A stretch of 64,000 nucleotides of DNA from NCBI GenBank assembly GCA_965278995.1, contig OZ257136.1, forward strand, positions 4,712,001 to 4,776,000, read 5' to 3'. The translations under genes and the position numbers were made by a program. The notes under the pieces were generated by a model. That model was not told the origin of the DNA. It ran no database searches and worked only from the letters and a program-made list of their open reading frames with translations. Origin of the DNA: JADJYF01 sp965278995 (GTDB lineage Bacteria > Pseudomonadota > Gammaproteobacteria > Ga0077536). Shown here piece by piece: positions 33,911 through 43,715 of the stretch; the stretch's first letter is position 1, and each line of letters begins with the position of its first letter.

Positions 33911-36900
33911 GTGAAAGACTTACTCGATCTGCTTAAGAGCCAGGGAGTATCCGAGGACTTCGATGCGATCAGCATCGGTCTCGCCTCGCCGGAGAAAATC
34001 CGTTCGTGGTCCTATGGCGAAGTAAAGAAGCCCGAAACGATCAACTATCGTACGTTCAAGCCGGAACGCGACGGCTTGTTCTGCGCAAAGATCTTCGGGC
34101 CGATCAAGGACTACGAATGCCTGTGCGGCAAGTACAAGCGCCTGAAGCATCGTGGCGTGGTGTGCGAGAAGTGCGGCGTCGAAGTAACGCTGGCCAAAGT
34201 GCGCCGCGAGCGCATGGGCCACATCGAGCTGGCAAGCCCGGTAGCCCACATCTGGTACCTGAAGTCGCTGCCGTCGCGCATGGGTCTGCTGCTGGATATG
34301 ACGCTGCGTGAGATCGAGCGCATCCTGTATTTCGAAGCCTATGTCGTGGTCGAACCGGGCATGACCGATCTGGAGCGCGGCCAGCTGCTGTCCGAGGAAT
34401 CCTATCTCGACGCCATCGAACAGTACGGTGACGATTTCGACGCGCGCATGGGCGCCGAAGCGGTCTATGAGCTGCTGAAGACGGTCGATCTCGCGCATGA
34501 AGTGGCTGCCATCCGCGAAGAACTGCCGAAAACGAATTCGGAAACCAAGATCAAGAAGCTGACCAAGCGGCTGAAACTGATGGAGGCATTCCTGCATTCC
34601 GGCAACCGTCCGGAATGGATGGTGATGAAAGTCCTGCCGGTGCTTCCACCGGAACTGCGTCCGCTGGTGCCGTTGGATGGCGGTCGTTTCGCGACTTCGG
34701 ATCTGAACGATCTGTACCGTCGCGTCATCAACCGAAATAACCGACTGAAACGGCTGCTCGACCTCAACGCGCCCGACATCATCGTGCGCAACGAAAAACG
34801 CATGCTGCAGGAAGCAGTCGACGCATTGCTCGACAACGGTCGGCGCGGCCGCGCGATTACCGGCACCAACAAGCTGCCGTTGAAGTCGCTCGCCGACATG
34901 ATCAAAGGCAAGCAGGGTCGTTTCCGCCAGAATCTGCTCGGCAAGCGCGTCGATTATTCCGGTCGTTCGGTCATCGTGGTCGGCCCGACGTTGAAACTGC
35001 ATCAGTGCGGACTGCCAAAGAAAATGGCGCTCGAACTGTTCAAGCCGTTCATTTTCAGCAAGCTCGAACGACGCGGCATGGCGACAACCATCAAGGCTGC
35101 CAAGAAACTGGTCGAGCGCGAAGGGCCGGAAGTGTGGGACATCCTCGAGGAAGTCATCCGCGAGCATCCGGTCATGCTGAACCGGGCGCCGACGCTGCAC
35201 CGTCTTGGTATCCAGGCGTTCGAGCCGGTGCTGATCGAAGGCAAGGCGATTCAGTTGCACCCGTTGGTCTGTACGGCATTCAATGCCGACTTCGACGGCG
35301 ATCAGATGGCGGTACACGTACCGCTGTCGATCGAAGCGCAGCTCGAAGCACGCAGCCTGATGATGTCGACCAACAACATCCTGTCGCCTGCCAACGGCGA
35401 CCCGATCATCGTGCCGACGCAGGACGTCGTGCTGGGGTTGTACTACATCACGCGTGAATCGATCGATGCCAAAGGCACCGACATGACGTTTGCCGACATC
35501 TCCGAAGTGCATCGCGCATTCGAGACCGGCGCGGCGTCGCTCCACGCGCGTTGCCGCGTTCGCATGCAGCTCGCCGAGTTCGACGAGAATCACGAGATCA
35601 AGGAATGGGTCGAAGTGGTCAAGACCACGGTCGGCCGCGCACTGCTGTCGGCCCTGCTGCCGCACGGTATGTCGTTCAAACTGATCAACCAGGTGTTGAA
35701 CAAACGGACGATTTCGCGTCTGTTCGATACCTGCTACCGCGTTGTCGGTCTGAAAGATACCGTCATCTTTGCCGATCGGCTGATGTACGCCGGTTTCCAG
35801 CACGCGACGCGCGCGGGTGTTTCCATCGGCGTCGATGACATGGTCGTGCCGGACGAGAAGCCACGCATCATCGAGGCGGCCGAGAAGCAGGTGAAAGAGA
35901 TCGAGGACCAGTACACGGCTGGTCTGGTGACGACCGGTGAGCGCTACAACAAGGTCGTCGACATCTGGTCGCATACCAATGACCAGGTCGCCAAGGCGAT
36001 GATGGAGAAGCTCGGTTCGGATACGGTCCAGGTCGACGGCAAGACGGTACGCCAGGCGTCGTTCAATTCGATCTTCATGATGGCCGACTCCGGTGCCCGC
36101 GGTTCTGCCGCGCAGATCCGGCAGCTTGCCGGCATGCGCGGTCTGATGGCGAAGCCGGACGGTTCGATCATCGAAACGCCGATTACGGCCAATTTCCGCG
36201 AAGGCCTGAACGTTCTGCAGTACTTCATCTCGACGCATGGCGCGCGCAAGGGTCTGGCCGATACGGCACTCAAGACTGCGAACTCCGGTTACCTCACCCG
36301 TCGTCTGGTCGACGTTGCACAGGATCTCGTTGTCACCGAAATCGATTGCGGGACGAACGAAGGTCTGGTCATGACGCCGATCATCGAAGGCGGTGACGTC
36401 ATTCAGGCGCTGGGCGATCGCATTCTCGGTCGTGTCGTGGCCCAGGATGTCGTTCGTCCGGGCAGCGATGAAGTCGTTGCACCGGCCGGCACACTCATTG
36501 ACGAGAAGTGGGTCGAGACGCTGGATTTGCACGGTGTCGACGAAGTGCTGGTGCGCTCGGCCATCACCTGCACGACGCGTTACGGCATCTGCGCCTCCTG
36601 CTACGGCCGCGATCTCGCCCGCGGGCATCGGGTCAATGTCGGTGAAGCTGTCGGTGTTATCGCCGCGCAGTCCATCGGCGAACCGGGCACGCAGCTGACG
36701 ATGCGCACGTTCCATATCGGTGGTGCAGCTTCGCGTGCGGCCGCCATCAACAGCATCGAGGTCAAGGCGTCGGGCACGATCAAGCTGATCAACATGAAGA
36801 CGCTGGCGCACGAGGACGGCACGTTCGTGTCGGTCTCGCGTTCCGGCGAACTGGTCGTCAACGACGATATCGGTCGTGACCGCGAGCGATATAAGGTGCC

Positions 36901-38140
36901 TTACGGCGCGGTCTTGACGGTCGCCGACGGCACCGAGGTCAAAGCCGGCCAGTCTGTCGCCAACTGGGATCCGCACACCCATCCGATCATCACGGAAGTG
37001 GCCGGCACGGCGGTGTTCCAGGATATCGACGAAGGCGTGACCGTGGCTCGACAGGTTGACGACATCACCGGCTTGTCCAGCGTGGTCGTCATGGACTTGA
37101 AGCAGCGCAGCAGCTCAGCCAGGGAAATGCGTCCGGTACTGAAGCTGGTCGACGCCAAGGGCAAGGAACTGAAAATTCCGGGCACCGACATCCCGGCGCA
37201 CTATTTCCTGCCGCCTAATGCCGTGGTCGTCGTGACCAACGGCCTGGAAGTGAAAGTCGGCGACGTCATGGCGCGCATTCCGCAGGAATCGCTGAAAACC
37301 CGTGACATCACCGGTGGTCTGCCGCGCGTGGCGGATCTGTTCGAAGCGCGCAAGCCGAAAGAACCTGCCATCCTCGCTGAAGCGACCGGCACGGTTTCGT
37401 TCGGCAAGGACACCAAGGGCAAGCAGCGGCTCATCATCACCAGCGCCGACGGCGATCAGTATGAAAGCCTGATCCCGAAGTGGCGGCACGTCACCGTGTT
37501 CGAAGGCGAGCACGTCGAACGCGGCGAAGTGGTCTGCGACGGCGCGCCGGATTCGCACGACATTTTGCGTCTGAAAGGGGCTCATGAGCTGACCCGTTAC
37601 GTCGTCAACGAAGTGCAGGAAGTCTATCGTCTGCAGGGCGTGAAGATTAACGACAAGCACATCGAGACCATCGTGCGCCAGATGCTGCGGAAGATGGAAA
37701 TCGTCGACGCCGGCGATACCCGCTTCCTCAAGGGCGAGCAGATCGAGCGTGAGCGCCTGATGGACGAGAACGATCGCGTCCGCGCCGACAACGGCCGGCC
37801 GGCGTCGGCCCAGCAGATGCTGCTCGGCATCACCAAGGCGTCGCTCGCGACGGAATCGTTCATCTCGGCGGCGTCATTCCAGGAGACGACCCGGGTGCTG
37901 ACGGAAGCGTCAGTGACCGGCAAACACGACGAGCTGCGAGGCTTGAAAGAGAACGTGATCGTCGGCCGGCTCATCCCGGCCGGTACCGGCTACGCCTATC
38001 ACGCCACCCGTCGCCGCCGCTACAGTGCGCCAGAAACTGCCGCGAGCATTGCCGCGGGCATCGACGCTGAACTGATGGCGGAATTGCGCGAAGTCGAGAT
38101 AGCGAACGAGGCAGCGGAGCCCAGCACCAAGAGTGCCTGA
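33911..38140 (+). CDS. rpoC: RNA polymerase beta' subunit
   Basis: A 1409-residue subunit holding the active-site Mg. The N-terminal zinc ribbon is CLCGKYKRLKHRGVVCEKCG. Also visible are the NADFDGDQMAVHVPL catalytic loop with three Asp residues, the bridge-helix and trigger-loop regions, and the second zinc site CTTRYGICASCYGRDLARG. The C-terminus ends in an acidic tail. A GTG start (33911) follows AAGGAGT. A terminator-like hairpin follows 47 bases after the stop. Confidence 0.99.
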   Translation: MKDLLDLLKSQGVSEDFDAISIGLASPEKIRSWSYGEVKKPETINYRTFKPERDGLFCAKIFGPIKDYECLCGKYKRLKHRGVVCEKCGVEVTLAKVRRERMGHIELASPVAHIWYLKSLPSRMGLLLDMTLREIERILYFEAYVVVEPGMTDLERGQLLSEESYLDAIEQYGDDFDARMGAEAVYELLKTVDLAHEVAAIREELPKTNSETKIKKLTKRLKLMEAFLHSGNRPEWMVMKVLPVLPPELRPLVPLDGGRFATSDLNDLYRRVINRNNRLKRLLDLNAPDIIVRNEKRMLQEAVDALLDNGRRGRAITGTNKLPLKSLADMIKGKQGRFRQNLLGKRVDYSGRSVIVVGPTLKLHQCGLPKKMALELFKPFIFSKLERRGMATTIKAAKKLVEREGPEVWDILEEVIREHPVMLNRAPTLHRLGIQAFEPVLIEGKAIQLHPLVCTAFNADFDGDQMAVHVPLSIEAQLEARSLMMSTNNILSPANGDPIIVPTQDVVLGLYYITRESIDAKGTDMTFADISEVHRAFETGAASLHARCRVRMQLAEFDENHEIKEWVEVVKTTVGRALLSALLPHGMSFKLINQVLNKRTISRLFDTCYRVVGLKDTVIFADRLMYAGFQHATRAGVSIGVDDMVVPDEKPRIIEAAEKQVKEIEDQYTAGLVTTGERYNKVVDIWSHTNDQVAKAMMEKLGSDTVQVDGKTVRQASFNSIFMMADSGARGSAAQIRQLAGMRGLMAKPDGSIIETPITANFREGLNVLQYFISTHGARKGLADTALKTANSGYLTRRLVDVAQDLVVTEIDCGTNEGLVMTPIIEGGDVIQALGDRILGRVVAQDVVRPGSDEVVAPAGTLIDEKWVETLDLHGVDEVLVRSAITCTTRYGICASCYGRDLARGHRVNVGEAVGVIAAQSIGEPGTQLTMRTFHIGGAASRAAAINSIEVKASGTIKLINMKTLAHEDGTFVSVSRSGELVVNDDIGRDRERYKVPYGAVLTVADGTEVKAGQSVANWDPHTHPIITEVAGTAVFQDIDEGVTVARQVDDITGLSSVVVMDLKQRSSSAREMRPVLKLVDAKGKELKIPGTDIPAHYFLPPNAVVVVTNGLEVKVGDVMARIPQESLKTRDITGGLPRVADLFEARKPKEPAILAEATGTVSFGKDTKGKQRLIITSADGDQYESLIPKWRHVTVFEGEHVERGEVVCDGAPDSHDILRLKGAHELTRYVVNEVQEVYRLQGVKINDKHIETIVRQMLRKMEIVDAGDTRFLKGEQIERERLMDENDRVRADNGRPASAQQMLLGITKASLATESFISAASFQETTRVLTEASVTGKHDELRGLKENVIVGRLIPAGTGYAYHATRRRRYSAPETAASIAAGIDAELMAELREVEIANEAAEPSTKSA

Positions 38141-38146
38141 GCAGGA

Positions 38147-38176
38147 TTGACATAAGCGCGAATCGCTACTTATAAT
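38147..38176 (+). promoter_or_regulatory. Consensus sigma-70 promoter before the str operon
   Basis: Perfect TTGACA (38147-38152) and perfect TATAAT (38171-38176) are separated by 18 bases. The predicted start near 38183 lies only about four bases before the stem of the hairpin/terminator at 38187. Confidence 0.8.
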
Positions 38177-38186
38177 CCCGCTTCTG

Positions 38187-38221
38187 CGACAGGCCGGAGT
38201 CATCCAGCCTGTCGTTTTTTT
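38187..38221 (+). terminator. Rho-independent terminator (rpoC end or str-operon attenuator)
   Basis: An 8-base stem cgacaggc/gcctgtcg with a 12-base loop is followed by seven T. It can end rpoBC transcripts, but any RNA from the promoter just upstream must also cross it to reach rpsL. Confidence 0.85.
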
Positions 38222-38358
38222 GCGCTGTCTTTTTCCGACCCTTAGACCATCCACCATGCGGCGGTCGTCGCGGCCGGAGGATAGTCTCTGAAATACGGGA
38301 AATGGCGCAACAACTCGCTGTTTAACAATTGGATTTACCGAACGAGCTCTGCAGGGTA

Positions 38359-38733
38359 ATGGCGACAATTAATCAATTAGTGCGCAAGCCGCGTAAGCGG
38401 CAGGCCAAAAAAAGCAACGTCCCGGCACTGGAAGCTTGTCCCCAGAAGCGTGGCGTATGTACCCGTGTCTACACCACGACACCGAAGAAGCCTAACTCGG
38501 CGCTTCGTAAAGTTGCCCGCGTTCGCCTGACCAATGGTCAGGAAGTCACCACGTATATCGGCGGTGAAGGGCATAACCTGCAAGAACATTCGGTGATCCT
38601 CATTCGCGGCGGCCGCGTCAAGGATTTGCCCGGCGTTCGCTATCACACCGTGCGCGGCACGCTTGATACCTCCGGTGTCAGCGATCGTCGTCAGGCCCGT
38701 TCGAAGTACGGCGCCAAGCGTCCGAAAGCGTAA
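38359..38733 (+). CDS. rpsL: 30S ribosomal protein S12
   Basis: A 124-residue decoding-centre protein. TTTPKKPNSALRKVARVRL and GGRVKDLPGVRYHTVRGTLD carry the Lys residues (E. coli K43 and K88) whose change gives streptomycin resistance; both are wild type. The ATG at 38359 follows GCAGGGTA; a TTG/ATG extension upstream adds ten non-family residues. First gene of the str operon. Confidence 0.98.
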   Translation: MATINQLVRKPRKRQAKKSNVPALEACPQKRGVCTRVYTTTPKKPNSALRKVARVRLTNGQEVTTYIGGEGHNLQEHSVILIRGGRVKDLPGVRYHTVRGTLDTSGVSDRRQARSKYGAKRPKA

Positions 38734-38767
38734 TTCCCACCGAAACGATTACTGAAGGCGTATCACG

Positions 38768-39238
38768 ATGTCCCGACGTCACGTTGCTGCTAAACGCGAA
38801 ATACTCCCCGATCCGAAATACGGGGACCGCACTGTTGCCAAATTCATCAACATGGTGATGTCGCGCGGCAAAAAAGCGGTGGCCGAGAAGATAGTCTACG
38901 GCGCATTGACCGAAGTCGAGCATCGCGGCAAGGGCCAGGCGATCGACGTATTCAAGCAGGCGCTCGAGAACGTCGAACCGAAAGTCGAAGTGAAATCGCG
39001 TCGCGTCGGCGGTGCAACTTATCAAGTCCCGGTAGAAGTCCGCCCGAACCGTCGCAGCGCGTTGGCGATGCGCTGGCTCGTCGATGCTGCACGCAAGCGG
39101 AACGAGAAATCCATGGGTCAGCGTCTCGCCAATGAGATGATCGAAGCCTATGACAACCGCGGCACCGCAGTGAAGAAGCGCGAAGACACGCACAAGATGG
39201 CGGAAGCCAACCGTGCATTCTCTCATTACCGCTGGTAG
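38768..39238 (+). CDS. rpsG: 30S ribosomal protein S7
   Basis: A 156-residue primary binder of the 16S 3' domain. It opens with SRRHVAAKREILPDPKYGD and includes KFINMVMSRGKKAVAEKIVY and the C-terminal KKREDTHKMAEANRAFSHYRW. In E. coli S7 represses this operon; a binding site was not resolved here. fusA starts 26 bases later. Confidence 0.98.
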   Translation: MSRRHVAAKREILPDPKYGDRTVAKFINMVMSRGKKAVAEKIVYGALTEVEHRGKGQAIDVFKQALENVEPKVEVKSRRVGGATYQVPVEVRPNRRSALAMRWLVDAARKRNEKSMGQRLANEMIEAYDNRGTAVKKREDTHKMAEANRAFSHYRW

Positions 39239-39264
39239 TTGCAGACCACACTTGGACTACCACC

Positions 39265-41361
39265 GTGCCCCGTACGACGCCCATCGAACGTTACCGCAAT
39301 ATCGGCATCATGGCCCATATTGATGCCGGTAAGACTACGACGACTGAGCGTATCCTTTATTACACCGGTGTCTCGCACAAGTTAGGCGAAGTACACGACG
39401 GTGCCGCCGTCATGGACTGGATGGAGCAGGAGCAGGAACGCGGCATCACGATTACGTCGGCCGCGACAACCTGTTTCTGGGCTGGCATGGACAAGCAGTT
39501 CCCTCAGCATCGCATCAACATTATCGATACGCCCGGTCACGTCGATTTCACGATCGAAGTTGAACGCTCGCTGCGCGTGCTCGACGGTGCGGTCGCGGTA
39601 TTCTGCGCGGTTGGTGGTGTCGAACCGCAATCCGAGACGGTCTGGCGTCAAGCCACCAAATACGGCGTTCCGCGCCTTGCTTTCGTCAATAAGATGGATC
39701 GCGCCGGCGCCGATTTCTTGCGAGTTGTTGGCCAGATCCGCACTCGCCTCGGGAGCAATCCGATACCGGTACAGTTCCCGATAGGCGCCGAAGAGAACTT
39801 CGAAGGCGTCGTCGATCTGATCAAGATGAAAGCCATTTACTGGGACGAAGAGTCCCTTGGCATGCGCTTCGAAGAACGGGATATTGCCGGTCCGCTGCTC
39901 GCTACCTGCACCGGACTGCGCGAGCAGCTCGTCGAAGCAGCCGCCGAAGCAAACGAAGCGCTGACTGAAAAGTACCTTGAAGACAGCGCACTGTCGGTCG
40001 ATGAGATCAAGAGCGGGCTGCGCCAGCGCACTCTGAACAATGAGCTAGTGCCGGTATTGTGCGGCTCAGCGTTCAAGAATAAAGGCGTGCAGGCGCTGCT
40101 CGACGCCGTCATCGAGTACCTGCCGGCGCCGGTGGATGTCACTGCCGTCAAGGGTCTGCAGGAAGACGGCAAGACCGAAGCCACTCGGCATGCCGACGAC
40201 GATGAGCCGTTTGCCGCACTGGCGTTCAAGATTGCCACCGACCCGTTTGTGGGTACGCTCTCGTTCTTCCGTGTCTATTCAGGCGTGGTCAAGTCCGGCG
40301 ACACGGTCTACAACCCGATCAAGGGCAAGAAAGAACGTTTCGGTCGCGTACTGCAGATGCATGCGAACAGTCGCGAAGAGATCAAGGAAGTTCGCGCTGG
40401 CGACATCGCTGCCGCTGTCGGTTTGAAAGACGTCACTACGGGCGACACGCTGTGCGATATCGATCGCGTGATCATGCTCGAGCGTATGGAATTTCCTGAT
40501 CCGGTGATCGCTGTTGCTGTCGAGCCGAAGACCAAGAGCGACCAGGAAAAGATGGGTGTCGCGCTGCAGAAGCTTGCCGCTGAGGATCCGTCGTTCCGGG
40601 TATCGACTGACGCGGAATCAGGCCAGACGATTATCGCCGGTATGGGCGAACTGCATCTCGAGATCATCGTCGATCGCATGAAGCGCGAGTTCAAGGTCGA
40701 CGCCAACGTCGGCAAGCCGCAGGTTGCCTACCGCGAGACAATCCGCAAGAAAGTCGCCAAGGCTGAAGGTCGCTTCGTGCGCCAGAGCGGTGGCCGCGGC
40801 CAGTATGGTCACGTCATTCTGCGGCTCGAGCCCGGCGAACTTGGCTCCGGCTTCGAGTTCGTCAACGAAGTCGTCGGCGGCGTGATCCCGAAAGAATTCA
40901 TTCCCGCGATCCAGAAAGGGGTGCAGGAAGCGCTCGCCAATGGCGTGCTCGCCGGTTATCCGGTAGTTGACGTCAAGGCGGCGCTCTATGACGGGTCTTA
41001 TCACGACGTCGATTCCAGCGAAATCGCCTTCAAGATTGCCGGTTCCATGGCTTTCAAGGAAGGCGCCAGGCAGGGCAAACCCGTCCTGCTGGAGCCGGTC
41101 ATGAGCGTTGAAATCGTGACCCCGGAAGATTACATGGGCAGCATCAACGGCGATCTCAGCCGTCGCCGTGGCGTATTGCTCGGTACCGAAGAGTCGCCCG
41201 CAGGCGTCATCATCCGTGCTGATGTGCCGTTGAACGAAATGTTCGGCTACGCCACTGATTTGCGCTCGGCAACGCAGGGTCGTGCGACCTATTCGATGGA
41301 GTTTTCGCGCTATGTCGAAGCGCCGAGCAACATCGCCGAAACGATTATCAAGAGAAGCTAG
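39265..41361 (+). CDS. fusA: Elongation factor G
   Basis: A 698-residue translocation GTPase. G motifs are AHIDAGKTTTTERIL, DTPGHVDFT and NKMDRAGADF; domains II-V follow, with the domain IV tip region RQSGGRGQYGHV and the C-terminal RSATQGRATYSMEFSRY. It starts with GTG, and no strong ribosome site is seen, which suggests coupling to rpsG. A second tuf follows by 49 bases. Confidence 0.98.
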   Translation: MPRTTPIERYRNIGIMAHIDAGKTTTTERILYYTGVSHKLGEVHDGAAVMDWMEQEQERGITITSAATTCFWAGMDKQFPQHRINIIDTPGHVDFTIEVERSLRVLDGAVAVFCAVGGVEPQSETVWRQATKYGVPRLAFVNKMDRAGADFLRVVGQIRTRLGSNPIPVQFPIGAEENFEGVVDLIKMKAIYWDEESLGMRFEERDIAGPLLATCTGLREQLVEAAAEANEALTEKYLEDSALSVDEIKSGLRQRTLNNELVPVLCGSAFKNKGVQALLDAVIEYLPAPVDVTAVKGLQEDGKTEATRHADDDEPFAALAFKIATDPFVGTLSFFRVYSGVVKSGDTVYNPIKGKKERFGRVLQMHANSREEIKEVRAGDIAAAVGLKDVTTGDTLCDIDRVIMLERMEFPDPVIAVAVEPKTKSDQEKMGVALQKLAAEDPSFRVSTDAESGQTIIAGMGELHLEIIVDRMKREFKVDANVGKPQVAYRETIRKKVAKAEGRFVRQSGGRGQYGHVILRLEPGELGSGFEFVNEVVGGVIPKEFIPAIQKGVQEALANGVLAGYPVVDVKAALYDGSYHDVDSSEIAFKIAGSMAFKEGARQGKPVLLEPVMSVEIVTPEDYMGSINGDLSRRRGVLLGTEESPAGVIIRADVPLNEMFGYATDLRSATQGRATYSMEFSRYVEAPSNIAETIIKRS

Positions 41362-41410
41362 CAGGCGGACACCGCCGCAACCGTAGCAGCAAGCAAGAGG
41401 GCATACAGCC

Positions 41411-42601
41411 ATGGCCAAAGAGAAATTTGCAAGAACGAAACCGCATGTGAATGTGGGGACGATTGGTCACGTGGATCACGGCAAGACGACGTTGACGGCG
41501 GCACTGACGATTGTGTCGGCGAAGAAGTTCGGTGGCGTGGTGAAAGCGTACGATCAGATCGACAACGCGCCCGAAGAGCGCGAGCGCGGCATTACGATTG
41601 CGACGGCGCATGTCGAGTACGAAAGTGCGAATCGGCATTATGCGCACGTTGATTGCCCGGGGCATGCCGACTACGTGAAGAACATGATCACGGGTGCGGC
41701 GCAGATGGACGGCGCCATTCTGGTGTGCAGCGCGGCGGATGGCCCGATGCCGCAGACCCGCGAGCACATCCTGCTGGCGCGCCAGGTGGGTGTGCCGAAG
41801 ATCGTGGTTTACCTGAACAAGGCGGACATGGTCGACGACGCCGAGTTGCTGGAGCTGGTTGAGCTGGAGATCCGTGAATTGCTGGATCTGTATCAGTTCC
41901 CGGGCGACGACACGCCGGTGATCATCGGCAGTGCGCTGAAAGCGGTTGAAGGCGAGGACAGCGAGATTGGCACGCAGTCGATTGAGCGGCTGGTGGCGGC
42001 GATGGACGAGTTCATCCCGATCCCGGAGCGTCCGCTGAACCTGCCGTTTCTGTTGCCGATTGAGGACGTCTTTTCGATCTCTGGTCGTGGCACGGTGGTG
42101 ACAGGACGCATCGAGCGGGGCAAGGTGACGGTCGGCGAAGAAGTTGAGATTGTGGGCATACGTGCGACGCAGAAGACGACGTGCACGGGCGTTGAAATGT
42201 TCCGCAAGCTGCTGGACGAAGGTCAGGCTGGGGACAACGTCGGGGTGCTGTTGCGTGGGACGAAGCGCGAAGACGTCGAGCGTGGTCAGGTGTTGTGCAA
42301 GCCTGGCTCGGTGAATCCGCATACGCATTTCGAGGCCGAAGTGTATGTGTTGTCGAAGGAAGAGGGTGGTCGTCACACGCCATTTTTCACGAATTACCGG
42401 CCGCAGTTTTATTTTCGAACGACGGACGTGACAGGCGCGGTCGATCTGCCGGAAGGGATCGAGATGGTGATGCCTGGCGACAACTTGAAAGTGACGGTGA
42501 AGCTGATCAATCCGATAGCGATGGAAGAAGGGCTGCGCTTTGCCATCCGCGAAGGCGGACGGACGGTCGGTGCCGGCGTCGTATCGAAGATCATCGAGTA
42601 G
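41411..42601 (+). CDS. tuf: Elongation factor Tu, copy 2
   Basis: A 396-residue EF-Tu, nearly identical to the copy at 24895 in both protein (five differences, three of them in the last six residues, ending VVSKIIE here) and DNA. It carries GHVDHGKTT, DCPGHADYV and NKADMVDD. It is the last gene of the str operon, followed by a 129-base leader to rpsJ. Because the identity stops abruptly at both gene ends, the pair has probably been kept uniform by recombination. Confidence 0.98.
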   Translation: MAKEKFARTKPHVNVGTIGHVDHGKTTLTAALTIVSAKKFGGVVKAYDQIDNAPEERERGITIATAHVEYESANRHYAHVDCPGHADYVKNMITGAAQMDGAILVCSAADGPMPQTREHILLARQVGVPKIVVYLNKADMVDDAELLELVELEIRELLDLYQFPGDDTPVIIGSALKAVEGEDSEIGTQSIERLVAAMDEFIPIPERPLNLPFLLPIEDVFSISGRGTVVTGRIERGKVTVGEEVEIVGIRATQKTTCTGVEMFRKLLDEGQAGDNVGVLLRGTKREDVERGQVLCKPGSVNPHTHFEAEVYVLSKEEGGRHTPFFTNYRPQFYFRTTDVTGAVDLPEGIEMVMPGDNLKVTVKLINPIAMEEGLRFAIREGGRTVGAGVVSKIIE

Positions 42602-42730
42602 GGCCAGACAGGTATTCCGAGGTCGGACCACGAGAACTCAGCAGGAGTGACAGGCAGGCATAGACGCGCAATCGAGACGACCTTACGGTCGAGCAGCATC
42701 GATGCGCGATGTACCGCCGCTTAAAACAAG
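42602..42730 (+). promoter_or_regulatory. S10 operon leader
   Basis: A 129-base non-coding stretch before rpsJ with small hairpins (for example gcgatcgatgc-type pairing around 42697-42712, and cgaccttacggtcg). In E. coli this position holds the L4-responsive leader; here it is shorter and the L4 site was not identified. No clear promoter was found. Confidence 0.4.
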
Positions 42731-43042
42731 ATGAATCAGCAAGTAATCAGAATCAGGCTCAAGGCGTTCGATCATCGTTTGATCGATCAGTCGACCAAGG
42801 AAATCGTCGAAACGGCCAAGCGCACGGGCGCACAGGTCAAGGGCCCGATACCGCTGCCCACCAAGAAGGAGCGGTTTACGATCCTCGTCTCCCCGCACGT
42901 CAACAAGGACGCGCGCGATCAGTACGAGATCCGGACGCACAAGCGCTTGCTCGACATCGTCAATCCGACCGACAAGACGGTCGATGCGCTGATGAAGCTC
43001 GATCTCGCTGCCGGCGTCGATGTGCAGATCAAGTTGAACTAG
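42731..43042 (+). CDS. rpsJ: 30S ribosomal protein S10
   Basis: A 103-residue protein, also the NusE antitermination factor. QVIRIRLKAFDHRLIDQSTKEIVETAKRTGA and the loop PLPTKKERFTIL are the family core. First gene of the S10 operon; rplC follows 18 bases later. Confidence 0.98.
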   Translation: MNQQVIRIRLKAFDHRLIDQSTKEIVETAKRTGAQVKGPIPLPTKKERFTILVSPHVNKDARDQYEIRTHKRLLDIVNPTDKTVDALMKLDLAAGVDVQIKLN

Positions 43043-43060
43043 GCGGATTGGAGAATAACC

Positions 43061-43708
43061 ATGAGCCTCGGCTTAGTAGGACGTAAACGCGGCATGACGC
43101 GCATCTTCGCAGAAGATGGCGCATCGACGCCCGTAACGGTGGTGGAAGTGCCGCCGAACAAGGTGACGCGGGTCAAGACCACCGATACAGATGGCTATCG
43201 CGCCATCCAGATCACGCAAGGCGAACGCCGCCAGAACAAGGTCAACCGTGCCGAAGCCGGCGAATTCAAGAAAGCCGGTGTGGACGCAGGTCTGGGCTTG
43301 TGGGAATTCCGTCTCGATGACGGTGACATCGGCGAATTCGCCGTCGGCGCCGAATTGAAAGTCGATCTGTTTGCCGCCGGGCAACTGGTCGACGTCACCG
43401 GCACGACCATCGGCAAAGGTTTCGCGGGTACGGTCAAACGGCATAACTTCCGCACCCAGGATGCCACGCACGGCAACTCGGTGTCGCATCGCGTGCCGGG
43501 TTCCATCGGCCAGTGCCAGACGCCAGGTCGCGTGATCAAGGGCAAGCGGATGGCAGGGCACATGGGCGATAAGCGTCGTACTGTGCAGAGCCTCGAAGTC
43601 GTGCGTGTCGATACTGAACGCAATCTGCTGCTGATCAAGGGCGCAGTGCCTGGCGCGAAAGGCGGCGACGTATTTATTCGCCCGGCCGCCAAGGCCCGCA
43701 ACGGATAA
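43061..43708 (+). CDS. rplC: 50S ribosomal protein L3
   Basis: A 215-residue early-assembly protein reaching the peptidyl transferase centre. The N-terminus GLVGRKRGMTRIF and the finger loop HRVPGSIGQCQTPGRV are present; the Gln in GQCQ matches the PrmB-methylated site. rplD follows after 7 bases. Confidence 0.98.
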   Translation: MSLGLVGRKRGMTRIFAEDGASTPVTVVEVPPNKVTRVKTTDTDGYRAIQITQGERRQNKVNRAEAGEFKKAGVDAGLGLWEFRLDDGDIGEFAVGAELKVDLFAAGQLVDVTGTTIGKGFAGTVKRHNFRTQDATHGNSVSHRVPGSIGQCQTPGRVIKGKRMAGHMGDKRRTVQSLEVVRVDTERNLLLIKGAVPGAKGGDVFIRPAAKARNG

Positions 43709-43715
43709 CGAATTC

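Noticed and set aside
33920..36982. Open frame of 1020 codons on the minus strand opposite rpoC
   Set aside because: It is an antisense shadow of a conserved GC-rich gene; the translation is His/Arg/Asp-rich without any family pattern.
38470..38690. Possible streptomycin-resistance change in rpsL
   Set aside because: Both critical lysines (KKPNSA and GRVKDLP) are wild type.
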